Below, in pieces: positions 1-6,988 of a DNA stretch of 13,696 bases. The stretch's first letter is position 1, and each line of letters opens with the position of its first letter. The notes beneath the pieces were generated by a model. It made no database searches. It saw nothing but the letters and a program-made list of their open reading frames with translations, and was not told the DNA's origin. The translations under genes and the position numbers were made by a program. This DNA comes from Akkermansiaceae bacterium UBA6138 (lineage in GTDB: Bacteria; Verrucomicrobiota; Verrucomicrobiia; Verrucomicrobiales; DEV007). The stretch covers positions 1-13,696 of the forward strand of contig DIVG01000082.1 in NCBI GenBank assembly GCA_002422425.1, given 5' to 3'.

Positions 1-15
1 TAACCCCTCTTTGCT

Positions 16-1098
16 CTACCGACTGCTTCGGGGCGCGGGACCAATCGTCTCTCCCGGGACAAATCGCGCTAAAGAGCCGGTCTGGCGCAAATCGCTCTTG
101 CTGCAGCTTAGTTGATCAGCCCATTGGAAAACACGACGCAACACCGGCCCGCGATTCCAATCAATGTGGGCGACGCGGCGGCGGCACCAGGCAAATGCCG
201 GATCGGCGTCGGTGCAGACGAGAGAAAGATCCTCGGGCACGCGGAGCCGGTGGGCCTGGCAGAATTGCATCACCGCAACAAAGAGGGCCGCCTCGTCCAC
301 AATCAACGCCGTGGGCGGCGTGAGGCGGAAGATGGACTCGAGCATGGCGTGAAAACGCTCCGGTGATTCGTCCCACTCTGGCAGATGATAGGGGGCGGTC
401 TCGATGCCGTGTGCCTGCAATTCATCGAGAAAGGCCTGTTCGGGCAGGGCGGGAACGGGGCGGCGACGGCGAGGCCGCACCAGCATGACGATGCGACGAT
501 GGCCCAAACCCAGCAAGGTCCGGGTCGCTTCGACGATGGCGGGTGCCTTGCGCGGCCCGGCTCCGGCGAGACGGATGCCGGTCATGGGACCGAAGAGGGC
601 AAAGGCCGGAACGGAAGCGGCGGCAAAACTCTCAAGCACACCGCGCGAGCCCGCCACGACGATCCAGGCGTCAGCCGTCGTCCGCGCGACGAGGGTGGCG
701 ATTCGTTCCGGATTCATCGCGAGATCAATGAGCGACTGGTCGGCATAAAAGGCCTCATGCCCGGACAGCAGCAAATGCTGGCGGATGTCGACGATGAAAT
801 CGACCCGGGCGTCGTCCTTTTCGCTGAGAAGCAGGGCGATACGCAGCGGGGCAACCGGACGATTCTCACCGGCGACAATCTCACGCCTCCTTCCCTTGCC
901 CGGATTCCTCAAAAAACCTTCCCGCTCCAACTGCCGCAGGGCGGCTTCGACGGTCTTGGCGTTCACTCCCAGGTCCCCGGCGAGGCGCTCGCGCCCGGGC
1001 AAGCGTCCACGCCAACGGCCCTCATGAAGGGATGTCCGAAGATGGTCGGCGACCTGCTCGGTCACACTTTTGGGGTCGAAGGGCATCGGGGTAAACAT
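16..1098 (-). CDS. GntR-type winged-helix / LacI-type sensor hybrid transcriptional regulator
   Basis: A 360-residue regulator. Residues about 12-72 form a GntR-like winged helix (SVTEQVADHLRTSL, then LPGRERLAGDLGVNAKTVE, then LEREGFL and a basic wing). Residues about 80-345 resemble the periplasmic-binding-protein sensor of LacI/XylR regulators: RIALLL opening, TRTLLGLGHRRIVML, PTALIVDEA, VPEDLSLVCTD and the closing VPGETIGPAP. This class usually binds a sugar or sugar acid and controls an adjacent catabolic unit. Here it is divergent, across 84 bp, from a SASA esterase gene, so local control of that gene is the simplest reading (inference). I chose the ATG at 1098; a second in-frame ATG lies at 1086 and neither has a strong Shine-Dalgarno. 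The open frame continues upstream, but that part is antisense to the esterase gene and has no regulator-like sequence. The reading frame is intact and ends in TAG. The effector is unknown. Confidence 0.9.
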   Translation of the reverse strand: MFTPMPFDPKSVTEQVADHLRTSLHEGRWRGRLPGRERLAGDLGVNAKTVEAALRQLEREGFLRNPGKGRRREIVAGENRPVAPLRIALLLSEKDDARVDFIVDIRQHLLLSGHEAFYADQSLIDLAMNPERIATLVARTTADAWIVVAGSRGVLESFAAASVPAFALFGPMTGIRLAGAGPRKAPAIVEATRTLLGLGHRRIVMLVRPRRRRPVPALPEQAFLDELQAHGIETAPYHLPEWDESPERFHAMLESIFRLTPPTALIVDEAALFVAVMQFCQAHRLRVPEDLSLVCTDADPAFAWCRRRVAHIDWNRGPVLRRVFQWADQLSCSKSDLRQTGSLARFVPGETIGPAPRSSR

Positions 1099-1182
1099 GC
1101 CCGTTTTCCGGTCAGGTTGTCGAGAGCAAAAACGGCTGTCAAAACGAACGGAATCCGGCACGATTCCCGGATCCCACCGCCC
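1099..1182. promoter_or_regulatory. Divergent intergenic region with interleaved inverted repeats, candidate operator
   Basis: This 84-bp gap separates the starts of the regulator and the esterase. It contains GGAATC at 1150-1155 facing GATTCC at 1162-1167 (6-bp perfect arms, 6-nt spacer). Interleaved with these, ATCCGG at 1153-1158 faces CCGGAT at 1167-1172. The repeats lie 10-33 nt upstream of the esterase start. A TTGACA hexamer on the minus strand (1142-1137) could be a -35 for the regulator gene, but no good -10 follows at 17 nt. Operator function is inferred from position and symmetry only. No Shine-Dalgarno is visible before the esterase ATG. Confidence 0.4.
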
Positions 1183-2418
1183 ATGAACCGACAAGTTCTT
1201 CTTGGCCTCACTGCCGCACTTTCCTTTGAGGTCGCCTCCGCCGCTCCGCTGAAGGTCTACATCCTCGCCGGCCAGTCGAACATGGAGGGCCACGCGAAGA
1301 TCGAGACCTTCGACTACCTCGGCGACGATCCGGCCACGGCGCCGCTGCTGAAACAGATGCGGGGACCCGGTGGCGAACCGGCGGTGTGCGACAGGGTCTG
1401 GATTTCCTATCTCACGGGAAGATTCGACGGCAGCGCAAATGGCGAAGGCCTCGGCAAACTCACCGCCGGCTACGGAGCCCGGGGAGATCGTCCGACGGAG
1501 GATGGCGGCAAGATCGGCCCAGAATTCACCTTTGGCCTGACGATAGATGCCGCACTGAAGGACCCGGTGCTCATCATCAAAACCGCCTGGGGCGGCCGGA
1601 GTCTGCACACCGAGTTCCGTCCGCCGAGCGCGGGACCCTATGAGCTCAACGTCTACCAGAAAAAGCTCTACTACGGTCCCCCCGGTCATGGCGTGCCGAA
1701 GGATATGAACGAGTGGCTCGCGGAGAAGGAGCGGGAAACGGGACGTTTTTACCGCTACATGGTCGAGCATGTGAAGCACGTGCTGGCCGATCCCAAACGC
1801 GTCTGTCCCGACTACGATCCGGCGGCGGGCTACGAGATCGCCGGCTTCGTTTGGTTCCAGGGCTTCAACGACATGGTCGACGGCCACACCTATCCCGATC
1901 GTGGCAAGCCGGAGCGTTTCTCGGTTTACAGCGATCTGCTCACCCACTTCATCCGCGATGTGCGGCAGGATCTCGACGCGCCGAAGATGCCATTCGTCAT
2001 TGGTGTGATGGGTGTCGGAGGATTGAACGCCACCCCGGACACGCTCGCCTTCCGCGAGGCGATGACCGCTCCCTCCCTCCTTCCCGAGTTCCGGGGCAAT
2101 GTCTTCGCCGTGCCCACCGCGCCCTTCTGGTCGGAGGAACTGGCCGCCATCGACGAGAAGCGTCAGCAGGTCCGCCAGATGGGTCACCACCTGAATTCCA
2201 AACACAAGGACCACGCCAATTCCGAGGGCAATATGAGCGAGGAGGAAAAACGAGCCTACTTGAATGACTACGAAGCGAAGCTCATCACGCCCGCTGACGT
2301 CGCGCTGTGGGAACGCGGTGCCTCAAATGCCGGCTACCACTATTTCGGCTGTGCGAAGACCTTCGCGCTGATGGGCAAGGCCTTTGCCGAGACACTTTTG
2401 AAATCCACCGCACCATGA
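1183..2418 (+). CDS. Exported sialate O-acetylesterase-like (SASA / DUF303, CE6-type) carbohydrate esterase
   Basis: A 411-residue SGNH-like esterase. The N-terminus MNRQVLLGLTAALSFEVASA is a Sec-type signal peptide (cleavage near A20/A21). The SASA signature follows at once: YILAGQSNMEG with the likely nucleophile S32. Further conserved blocks are KTAWGGRS, FVWFQGFND (W224-D230) and SNAGYHYFG with the probable catalytic H386. The family removes acetyl esters from acidic sugars or hemicellulose-type polysaccharides; the substrate here cannot be read from sequence. The exact DxxH triad block of classical members is not seen before H386: the residues before it are NAGY. The ATG at 1183 is chosen because it gives the signal peptide; the same frame is open far upstream, but only as the antisense of the regulator gene. 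The TGA overlaps the next gene's ATG (ATGA), which implies co-transcription and translational coupling. Function class is confident, specificity is not. Confidence 0.9.
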   Translation: MNRQVLLGLTAALSFEVASAAPLKVYILAGQSNMEGHAKIETFDYLGDDPATAPLLKQMRGPGGEPAVCDRVWISYLTGRFDGSANGEGLGKLTAGYGARGDRPTEDGGKIGPEFTFGLTIDAALKDPVLIIKTAWGGRSLHTEFRPPSAGPYELNVYQKKLYYGPPGHGVPKDMNEWLAEKERETGRFYRYMVEHVKHVLADPKRVCPDYDPAAGYEIAGFVWFQGFNDMVDGHTYPDRGKPERFSVYSDLLTHFIRDVRQDLDAPKMPFVIGVMGVGGLNATPDTLAFREAMTAPSLLPEFRGNVFAVPTAPFWSEELAAIDEKRQQVRQMGHHLNSKHKDHANSEGNMSEEEKRAYLNDYEAKLITPADVALWERGASNAGYHYFGCAKTFALMGKAFAETLLKSTAP

Positions 2419-4826
2419 AGTCCCTCTTTTTCCTGACCGCACTCCTGCTACCCTGCTTCGCGACAGCCGCCGAAGTCAAAGCTCCTGCCACGCCACCCGA
2501 TTTCACCGCCAACCCGACCCTGCCGACCAGTGCGAAGCACGATTGGACGCTCGGGCCGACGGGGGCCCGCGGCTGGTATTTCACGGCGAAAGGCCACTCG
2601 CGCGAGGCCCGCCAGATTCTCGTCACCGAAGTCGCGACGGGTTCACCTGCAGAGGGAGTGTTGAGGAAAAGCGACGTCATCCTCGGGGTGGACGGCTCTC
2701 CCTTCACCGACGACGCGCGCGTTCAGTTCGCCAAGGCGATCACGGCGGCCGAATCAGGCACCGGCGTGCTGGCGCTCCTGCGCTGGCGAGATGAAAAATC
2801 GGAACCGGTCGAGATCAAGTTGGCCGTGCTCGGAAGCTACAGCGCGACCGCCCCCTACGATTGCCCGAAATCGCTTCGCCTCCTCGAACTCGGCTGCGCC
2901 GCGCTGGCGGAGCGGATGGCTTCGCCGGACTACACTAAGAAACTGGACGGCATCCCCCGCTCGCTTAACGCCCTCGCCCTGCTCGCGAGTGGCAATCTGG
3001 ACTACCTCCCGCAGGTTAAAAAGGAAGCACAGTGGGCTGCGGCCTTCACAACCGACGGGTATCTCTCCTGGTATTACGGCTACCTCATGATCTTTCTCGG
3101 TGAGTATGTCGCGTCCACAGGCGACACGGCGGTGTTGCCGGGATTGCAGCGTCTCGCCCTTGAGACAGCCCGCGGCCAGAGCGGCGTCGGCACCTGGGGA
3201 CATCGTTTCGCCATTCCCGGCGGTAACCTCGGTGGCTACGGCGCGATGAACCAGCCCGGGCTCAGCCTCACTATCGGCATGGTTCTCGCCCGCGAAGCCG
3301 GAGTGACGCATCCCGACCTCGACCGCGCTATCGCGAAATCGGCCGGATTCCTGCGCTGGTGGGTCAACAAGGGGGCCGTCCCCTACGGCGACCACCTCCC
3401 CTACCCCGCCCATGAGGACAACGGTAAATGCGCCGCCGCCGCCGTGCTCTTCGATCTGCTTGGCGATCGCGAGGCCGCAGACTTCTTCGCAAAGATGGCT
3501 ACCGCCGCCTACAGCGAACGCGAGCGGGGTCACACCGGGAATTACTTCAATTACCTCTGGGCCCTGCAGGGCGTCGCCCGCTGCGGTCCGCATGCGCTCG
3601 GGGCTTACCTCGAAGAGCAATCGTGGTATTACGACCTCGCCCGCGGCTGGAGCGGCGTCATGCTCTACCAGCCTTCGCCTGAAGGAGCCGAGGAATATCG
3701 CGCCTACACCAACTGGGATTGCAGCGGCCAACACCTCATCGCCTACGCTCTGCCGCTGAAAACGCTGCGACTCACCGGGAAAAAACCCTTCATCACCACC
3801 TCGCTCAGCCGGAAAGAAGCGGCGGAAATCATCGCTGCGGGGCGCGACTTCGCCTTCACCGGAGACGAAGACCGTTATGAGCAGCGCAGCGCGGCGGAGC
3901 TCCTCTCCGGTCTCGGCAGTTGGTCGCCCTTTGTCCGCAAACGCTCCGCCACCGCCCTCGGCAAACGCGAAGGTGATTTCGCCCCGGAATTGGTCAAACG
4001 CCTCGCCGGGTCCGATCTCTACACTCGCTACGGTCTGATCGAAGCGCTCGGTGCCCTCGGTCCGCGTGCCGATGCCGCCGCGCCGCAGCTCCGCGCCGCT
4101 TTGAAAAACACTGATCCCTGGGTGCAATGGCTCGCCGCAGAAGCCATCACCCGTCTCAGCCCGGCGGAGCGCAACGCGAGCGTCAGCGACCTCCTTGCCG
4201 TCACCGTGAGCACCAACGCCGCCGATCCCCGTCGCCATGCCGCGCTTGGTGCCAGTCTCGCGCTCTTCCGCGCCTATCCCGGAGTCCGTGCACCGAAGAG
4301 CATCCTCGAAGACTCGCTCGACGGGGTTGATCGTGCTCAGCTTTATCCCGCCCTGGAGACGCTCCTCACCCATCAGGACAGCATCGCCCGGGGCACCGCA
4401 GCGAGGAGTTACCGGAACCTCGACGATCGAGACGTCGTTCAACTCCTGCCGCACATCGTCCGCGCGATCGAGGAGATGGCCCCGAGCAACGAGATGTTCG
4501 CCGACGGCCCCCGCCTCGCCGGCCTCGACCTGCTTTCCCGGCTCGGCATTCACGAAGGCATGGAGCTGTGCGTCGCCACGATCGAACCGGACCGCTGGGG
4601 CGAGCGGAACCGCAGTTCGCAATGCCTCGCCTACCTCGTCCGATATGGCGCGCATGCCAGGGCTCTGCTGCCGCAGCTGAACGAGATCCGCGAATACCTT
4701 GCCACCGTGAAAAAGGTGCCTGCGGATAACCTGAAATCCTTCGACGAACACCTCGCCGCGATCGCCACCAGCGCGGAAATGCCAACTCTCGTGAGGATGC
4801 GGGATTTCAAGCCCAAGGGAAACTAA
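2415..4826 (+). CDS. Exported DUF6288-like protein: PDZ, toroid-like helical domain and HEAT repeats
   Basis: An 803-residue protein with signal peptide MKSLFFLTALLLPCFATAA (cleavage about A19). Residues about 45-140 form a PDZ-like domain: ARGWYFTAKG, VTEVATGSPAEGVLRKSDVILGVDG and a closing strand near EIKLAVLG. Residues about 150-480 are helical and rich in Trp, Tyr and Gly, resembling the alpha/alpha-toroid of prenyltransferase-fold or glycan-processing proteins (DGYLSWYYGYLMIFLGEY, HTGNYFNYLWALQG). Residues about 490-780 carry HEAT/PBS-lyase-type repeats with alternating helices (SPFVRKRSATALGKRE, TRYGLIEALGALGPRA, DPWVQWLAAEAITRL). I recognise the architecture as DUF6288-like; no activity is established to my knowledge. 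The start overlaps the esterase stop by 4 nt, so it is very likely translated with the esterase and may act on the same extracytoplasmic substrate (inference). It ends in TAA inside a hairpin shared with the convergent operon. Confidence 0.87.
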   Translation: MKSLFFLTALLLPCFATAAEVKAPATPPDFTANPTLPTSAKHDWTLGPTGARGWYFTAKGHSREARQILVTEVATGSPAEGVLRKSDVILGVDGSPFTDDARVQFAKAITAAESGTGVLALLRWRDEKSEPVEIKLAVLGSYSATAPYDCPKSLRLLELGCAALAERMASPDYTKKLDGIPRSLNALALLASGNLDYLPQVKKEAQWAAAFTTDGYLSWYYGYLMIFLGEYVASTGDTAVLPGLQRLALETARGQSGVGTWGHRFAIPGGNLGGYGAMNQPGLSLTIGMVLAREAGVTHPDLDRAIAKSAGFLRWWVNKGAVPYGDHLPYPAHEDNGKCAAAAVLFDLLGDREAADFFAKMATAAYSERERGHTGNYFNYLWALQGVARCGPHALGAYLEEQSWYYDLARGWSGVMLYQPSPEGAEEYRAYTNWDCSGQHLIAYALPLKTLRLTGKKPFITTSLSRKEAAEIIAAGRDFAFTGDEDRYEQRSAAELLSGLGSWSPFVRKRSATALGKREGDFAPELVKRLAGSDLYTRYGLIEALGALGPRADAAAPQLRAALKNTDPWVQWLAAEAITRLSPAERNASVSDLLAVTVSTNAADPRRHAALGASLALFRAYPGVRAPKSILEDSLDGVDRAQLYPALETLLTHQDSIARGTAARSYRNLDDRDVVQLLPHIVRAIEEMAPSNEMFADGPRLAGLDLLSRLGIHEGMELCVATIEPDRWGERNRSSQCLAYLVRYGAHARALLPQLNEIREYLATVKKVPADNLKSFDEHLAAIATSAEMPTLVRMRDFKPKGN

Positions 4827-4851
4827 CGGGGCGGGCAAAACGCACCGTTAG
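4823..4851. terminator. Hairpin between convergent genes, candidate bidirectional terminator
   Basis: An 11-bp stem with one mismatch: 4823-4833 (CTAACGGGGCG) pairs with 4841-4851 (CGCACCGTTAG), with a 7-nt loop containing AAAA. The left arm contains the TAA of the HEAT protein gene. The right arm ends directly before the TGA complement (4852-4854) of the convergent Uma2 gene. There is no downstream T-tract on either strand, so it is not a canonical intrinsic terminator. It could still stop or stabilise both transcripts. Confidence 0.5.
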
Positions 4852-5373
4852 TCACTGAATCACGACCGGAAAATCCGGGAGAAGAGCGGAGTGCTCGGAC
4901 GGCTCTGCTTCGGCTGCCGTGTAAAAGCGCATCATCCCTTCACGATTGCAGATCCAGACTTCCCGGGTGCCTTCCTCAAAATAAAGCACCGTTTTGTCCC
5001 GCAACTCCGCCCTCGTGTTCGAGAGGGACTCGACTTCGATGCAGATTTCGGGGGCCTCCACGAAGGAGGTCTGATCACCGAGGCGGCTCCATGGCTCGTC
5101 GGAACACCAGGCGACGTCGATGGCTTTGACTCCCTCGCCGGTGGAGAGGGGGCACTCGGAAATCCCCCTTCCCCCGTCCGTGAGCTTTTTGAGATGGAAT
5201 GAGATTTCCGATTGGCGGTTGCCGTGTGAAGGCGCAGGCGGCGGAGACGCGATCATCTGACCGTATCGGTCGGTTTCGATTCGAAAATCGAGCGCCGCGA
5301 GGGATTGGTCCACCACGAGTCGATCCCAAAGCCTCGTGTTGAAGGATCGCAATGACGAAGGATGACCTGACAC
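4852..5373 (-). CDS. Uma2-family (DUF820) PD-(D/E)XK nuclease-fold protein
   Basis: A 173-residue protein, the usual size for the family. Characteristic blocks are RIETDRYGQMIASPPP followed by SHGNRQSEISFHL, AIDVAW with acidic D86, PEICIEVESLS with E113 and E115, and RDKTVLYFEEGTREVWICN with K127, Y131 and W140. These match the PD-(D/E)XK-like active-site layout of Uma2 proteins. Such proteins are annotated as putative restriction-type endonucleases and are often multicopy in cyanobacteria, Planctomycetes and related phyla; their true role is uncertain. No signal peptide is present, so it is probably cytoplasmic, unlike the exported products encoded just upstream. The start is GTG at 5373, preceded by a purine-rich GAGGTAGAG at 5391-5383 (9-nt spacing). 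It lies 16 nt after the DUF1501 stop, so it is the last gene of that operon. Its link to the operon's function is unclear. Confidence 0.88.
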   Translation of the reverse strand: MSGHPSSLRSFNTRLWDRLVVDQSLAALDFRIETDRYGQMIASPPPAPSHGNRQSEISFHLKKLTDGGRGISECPLSTGEGVKAIDVAWCSDEPWSRLGDQTSFVEAPEICIEVESLSNTRAELRDKTVLYFEEGTREVWICNREGMMRFYTAAEAEPSEHSALLPDFPVVIQ

Positions 5374-5389
5374 GACTACCGACTCTACC

Positions 5390-6796
5390 TCAACCCAACA
5401 ACTCCCGCACCACGCCCTTGCCTTCGAATCCGGTGAGGCGTTGCTCGAGGCCGTTGTGATACCAGCTCAGCTTTTCGTGATCGATCCCGAGGAGATGGAG
5501 GGCCGTCGCGTGGAGTTCCCAACTATGGATCGCCTTTTCCACTGCTTCAAAGCCCAGCTCATCAGTCGAGCCGTAGCCGGTTCCGGCTTTGATGCCGCCG
5601 CCCGCCATCCAGGTAGTGAAGGCTCCTGCGTTGTGGTCACGGCCCCTGTTGGCCCCCTGCGCGGCGGGCTGACGCCCGAACTCAGACGTGCAGATGACGA
5701 GGGTATCCTCAAGCATGCCGCGCGCTTTGAGATCGATCATCAGTGCCGAGACACCGGTATCGAGAACCTCACCCCAGTAGCCGTGGTCTCTCACGATGTC
5801 CTCGTGACTGTCCCAGTTCGGACGAATCTTTTTCGCCGTCGTGTTCTCGGCCCCGCAGTAAATCTGGACAAAACGCACCCCGCGCTCGGCCATGCGGCGG
5901 GCGAGAAGACACTGTCGTCCGAACGGACCCGTCTCGGGATGATCGATCGCGTAGAGCTTGCGGGTGAGCTCGCTCTCGCCTGCGAGTTCGGTCACCTCGG
6001 GAGCGCTGAGCTGGAGCCGGGCCGCCATCTCGTAGGCGGAGATGCGGGCCTCGAGCTCACTGTTGCCGCTGCGCGATTCACGATGAAGATGATTGATTTT
6101 CTCGAGGAATCCGAGCCCCGCCGCGTCCCGTTGGGGAGTGACTCCGTCGAATCCCTGCGGGGGGAAAAGGTCGGCGATGGGCTGGGCGGCGTTGTTCGCA
6201 TCGAGGGTCGTCGCCTGATGCACGGCGGGGAGGAATCCGGCCCCCCAGTTGATCATGCCGCCCGGAGGCAGCCCCCGCGGATCGGGCAGGACGACGAAGG
6301 CGGGCAGGTTCTCGCTCTCGCTCCCGAGACCGTAAGTCACCCACGCCCCCATGCTCGGAAAACCCGGCAGAGTGTGGCCCGTGTTCGCCATAAAGCAACC
6401 CGGCCCGTGCAGGGCGGTCGTGCTCTTCATCGAGTAGACGAAAGCCATGTCATCGACGCAAGCGGCGAGCCGCGGGAAAAGCCCGCTAACCCAACGGCCC
6501 GATTCCCCGTGCTGACGAAACTCCCATTGACTCGGGAGGCAGTTGCCCGGTTTCGAGGCGAAGAACTGCAACTCGCCGCCCGGATCAAAAGGCTGACCGG
6601 CGCGTTTTTTCAGCTCGGGCTTGTAGTCGAAGGTATCGACCTGGCTCCAGCCCCCCGGACAGAAAATCTGGATGACCCGCTTGGCCTTCGGCGAAAAATG
6701 CGTCGCGGCCGCGTCCGATTTCCCGGCAAGCAAAGTGGACAACGCCATGCCGCCGAATCCGGTCCCGGCGGTGTGGAGAAAGTGTCGGCGATTCAT
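5390..6796 (-). CDS. DUF1501 family protein, Tat-exported
   Basis: A 468-residue protein of the DUF1501 family (alkaline-phosphatase/sulfatase-like fold), full length. The N-terminus NRRHFLHTAGTGFGGMALS is a twin-arginine signal, so it should be exported folded. Family blocks include KRVIQIFCPGGWSQVDTFDYKP, HGPGCFMANTGH, FPSMGAWVTYGLGSE, FGRQCLLARRMAERGVRFVQIY, NWDSHED and LVICTSEFGRQP followed by GRDHNAGAFTTWMAGGGIK. The late TSEFGR and RDHN blocks resemble the metal-binding half of phosphatase/sulfatase folds. DUF1501 genes occur very often beside PSD1 genes in Planctomycetes and Verrucomicrobia, as here, and the biochemical role is unproven. The start ATG at 6796 is fixed by the Tat motif. 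No Shine-Dalgarno is visible, and a REPIN-like repeat ends 18 nt upstream. The downstream Uma2 gene follows after 16 nt. Confidence 0.95.
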   Translation of the reverse strand: MNRRHFLHTAGTGFGGMALSTLLAGKSDAAATHFSPKAKRVIQIFCPGGWSQVDTFDYKPELKKRAGQPFDPGGELQFFASKPGNCLPSQWEFRQHGESGRWVSGLFPRLAACVDDMAFVYSMKSTTALHGPGCFMANTGHTLPGFPSMGAWVTYGLGSESENLPAFVVLPDPRGLPPGGMINWGAGFLPAVHQATTLDANNAAQPIADLFPPQGFDGVTPQRDAAGLGFLEKINHLHRESRSGNSELEARISAYEMAARLQLSAPEVTELAGESELTRKLYAIDHPETGPFGRQCLLARRMAERGVRFVQIYCGAENTTAKKIRPNWDSHEDIVRDHGYWGEVLDTGVSALMIDLKARGMLEDTLVICTSEFGRQPAAQGANRGRDHNAGAFTTWMAGGGIKAGTGYGSTDELGFEAVEKAIHSWELHATALHLLGIDHEKLSWYHNGLEQRLTGFEGKGVVRELLG

Positions 6797-6814
6797 GGGT
6801 CGAAGGGTGAAAAT

Positions 6815-6974
6815 GTAGCATGGGCATCCTGCCCATGCATCGTGAAGAGACTTTCGCGGGAGAAACGAGGCTCAATCGCTCCCCCATGTCGAATCAATGG
6901 GCATCTCGTCGCGAACGAACAGATCCGGTCGCACGGCGTCTTCCCAAAGTGCATGGGCAGGATGCCCATGCTAC
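6815..6974. repeat. REPIN-like element: two inverted copies of a 24-bp palindromic repeat
   Basis: Two 24-bp arms, 6815-6838 and 6951-6974, are perfect reverse complements of each other, separated by 112 nt. Each arm is itself a near-complete hairpin. Left arm: GCATGGGCA (6818-6826), loop TCC, TGCCCATGC (6830-6838). Right arm: GCATGGGCA (6951-6959), loop GGA, TGCCCATGC (6963-6971). Each arm carries an asymmetric GTA/TAC tail on its outer side. Two REP hairpins in inverted order is the architecture of REPINs mobilised by RAYT (Y1) transposases; no such transposase lies in the window. I recall this GC-rich palindrome as a common dispersed sequence in Verrucomicrobia and Planctomycetes genomes, where it creates spurious small ORFs. 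It fills most of the 192-bp gap between the PSD1 stop and the DUF1501 start and could act as an attenuator or mRNA-stability element. Confidence 0.8.
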
Positions 6975-6988
6975 GGTTGGTATCCGCT

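Noticed and set aside
385..1182. Open frame extending the esterase 266 codons upstream of its signal peptide
   Set aside because: This part is antisense to the regulator gene, which has clear winged-helix and sensor motifs. The signal peptide and GQSNMEG block fix the start at 1183.
1099..2214. Upstream extension of the regulator frame on the minus strand
   Set aside because: Antisense to the esterase. It shows no recognisable domain, and the winged helix begins just after the ATG at 1098.
2754..4838. 694-codon minus-strand open frame opposite the HEAT protein
   Set aside because: Shadow of a GC-rich gene. The plus strand has signal peptide, PDZ and HEAT repeats; the minus product shows no fold-like pattern.
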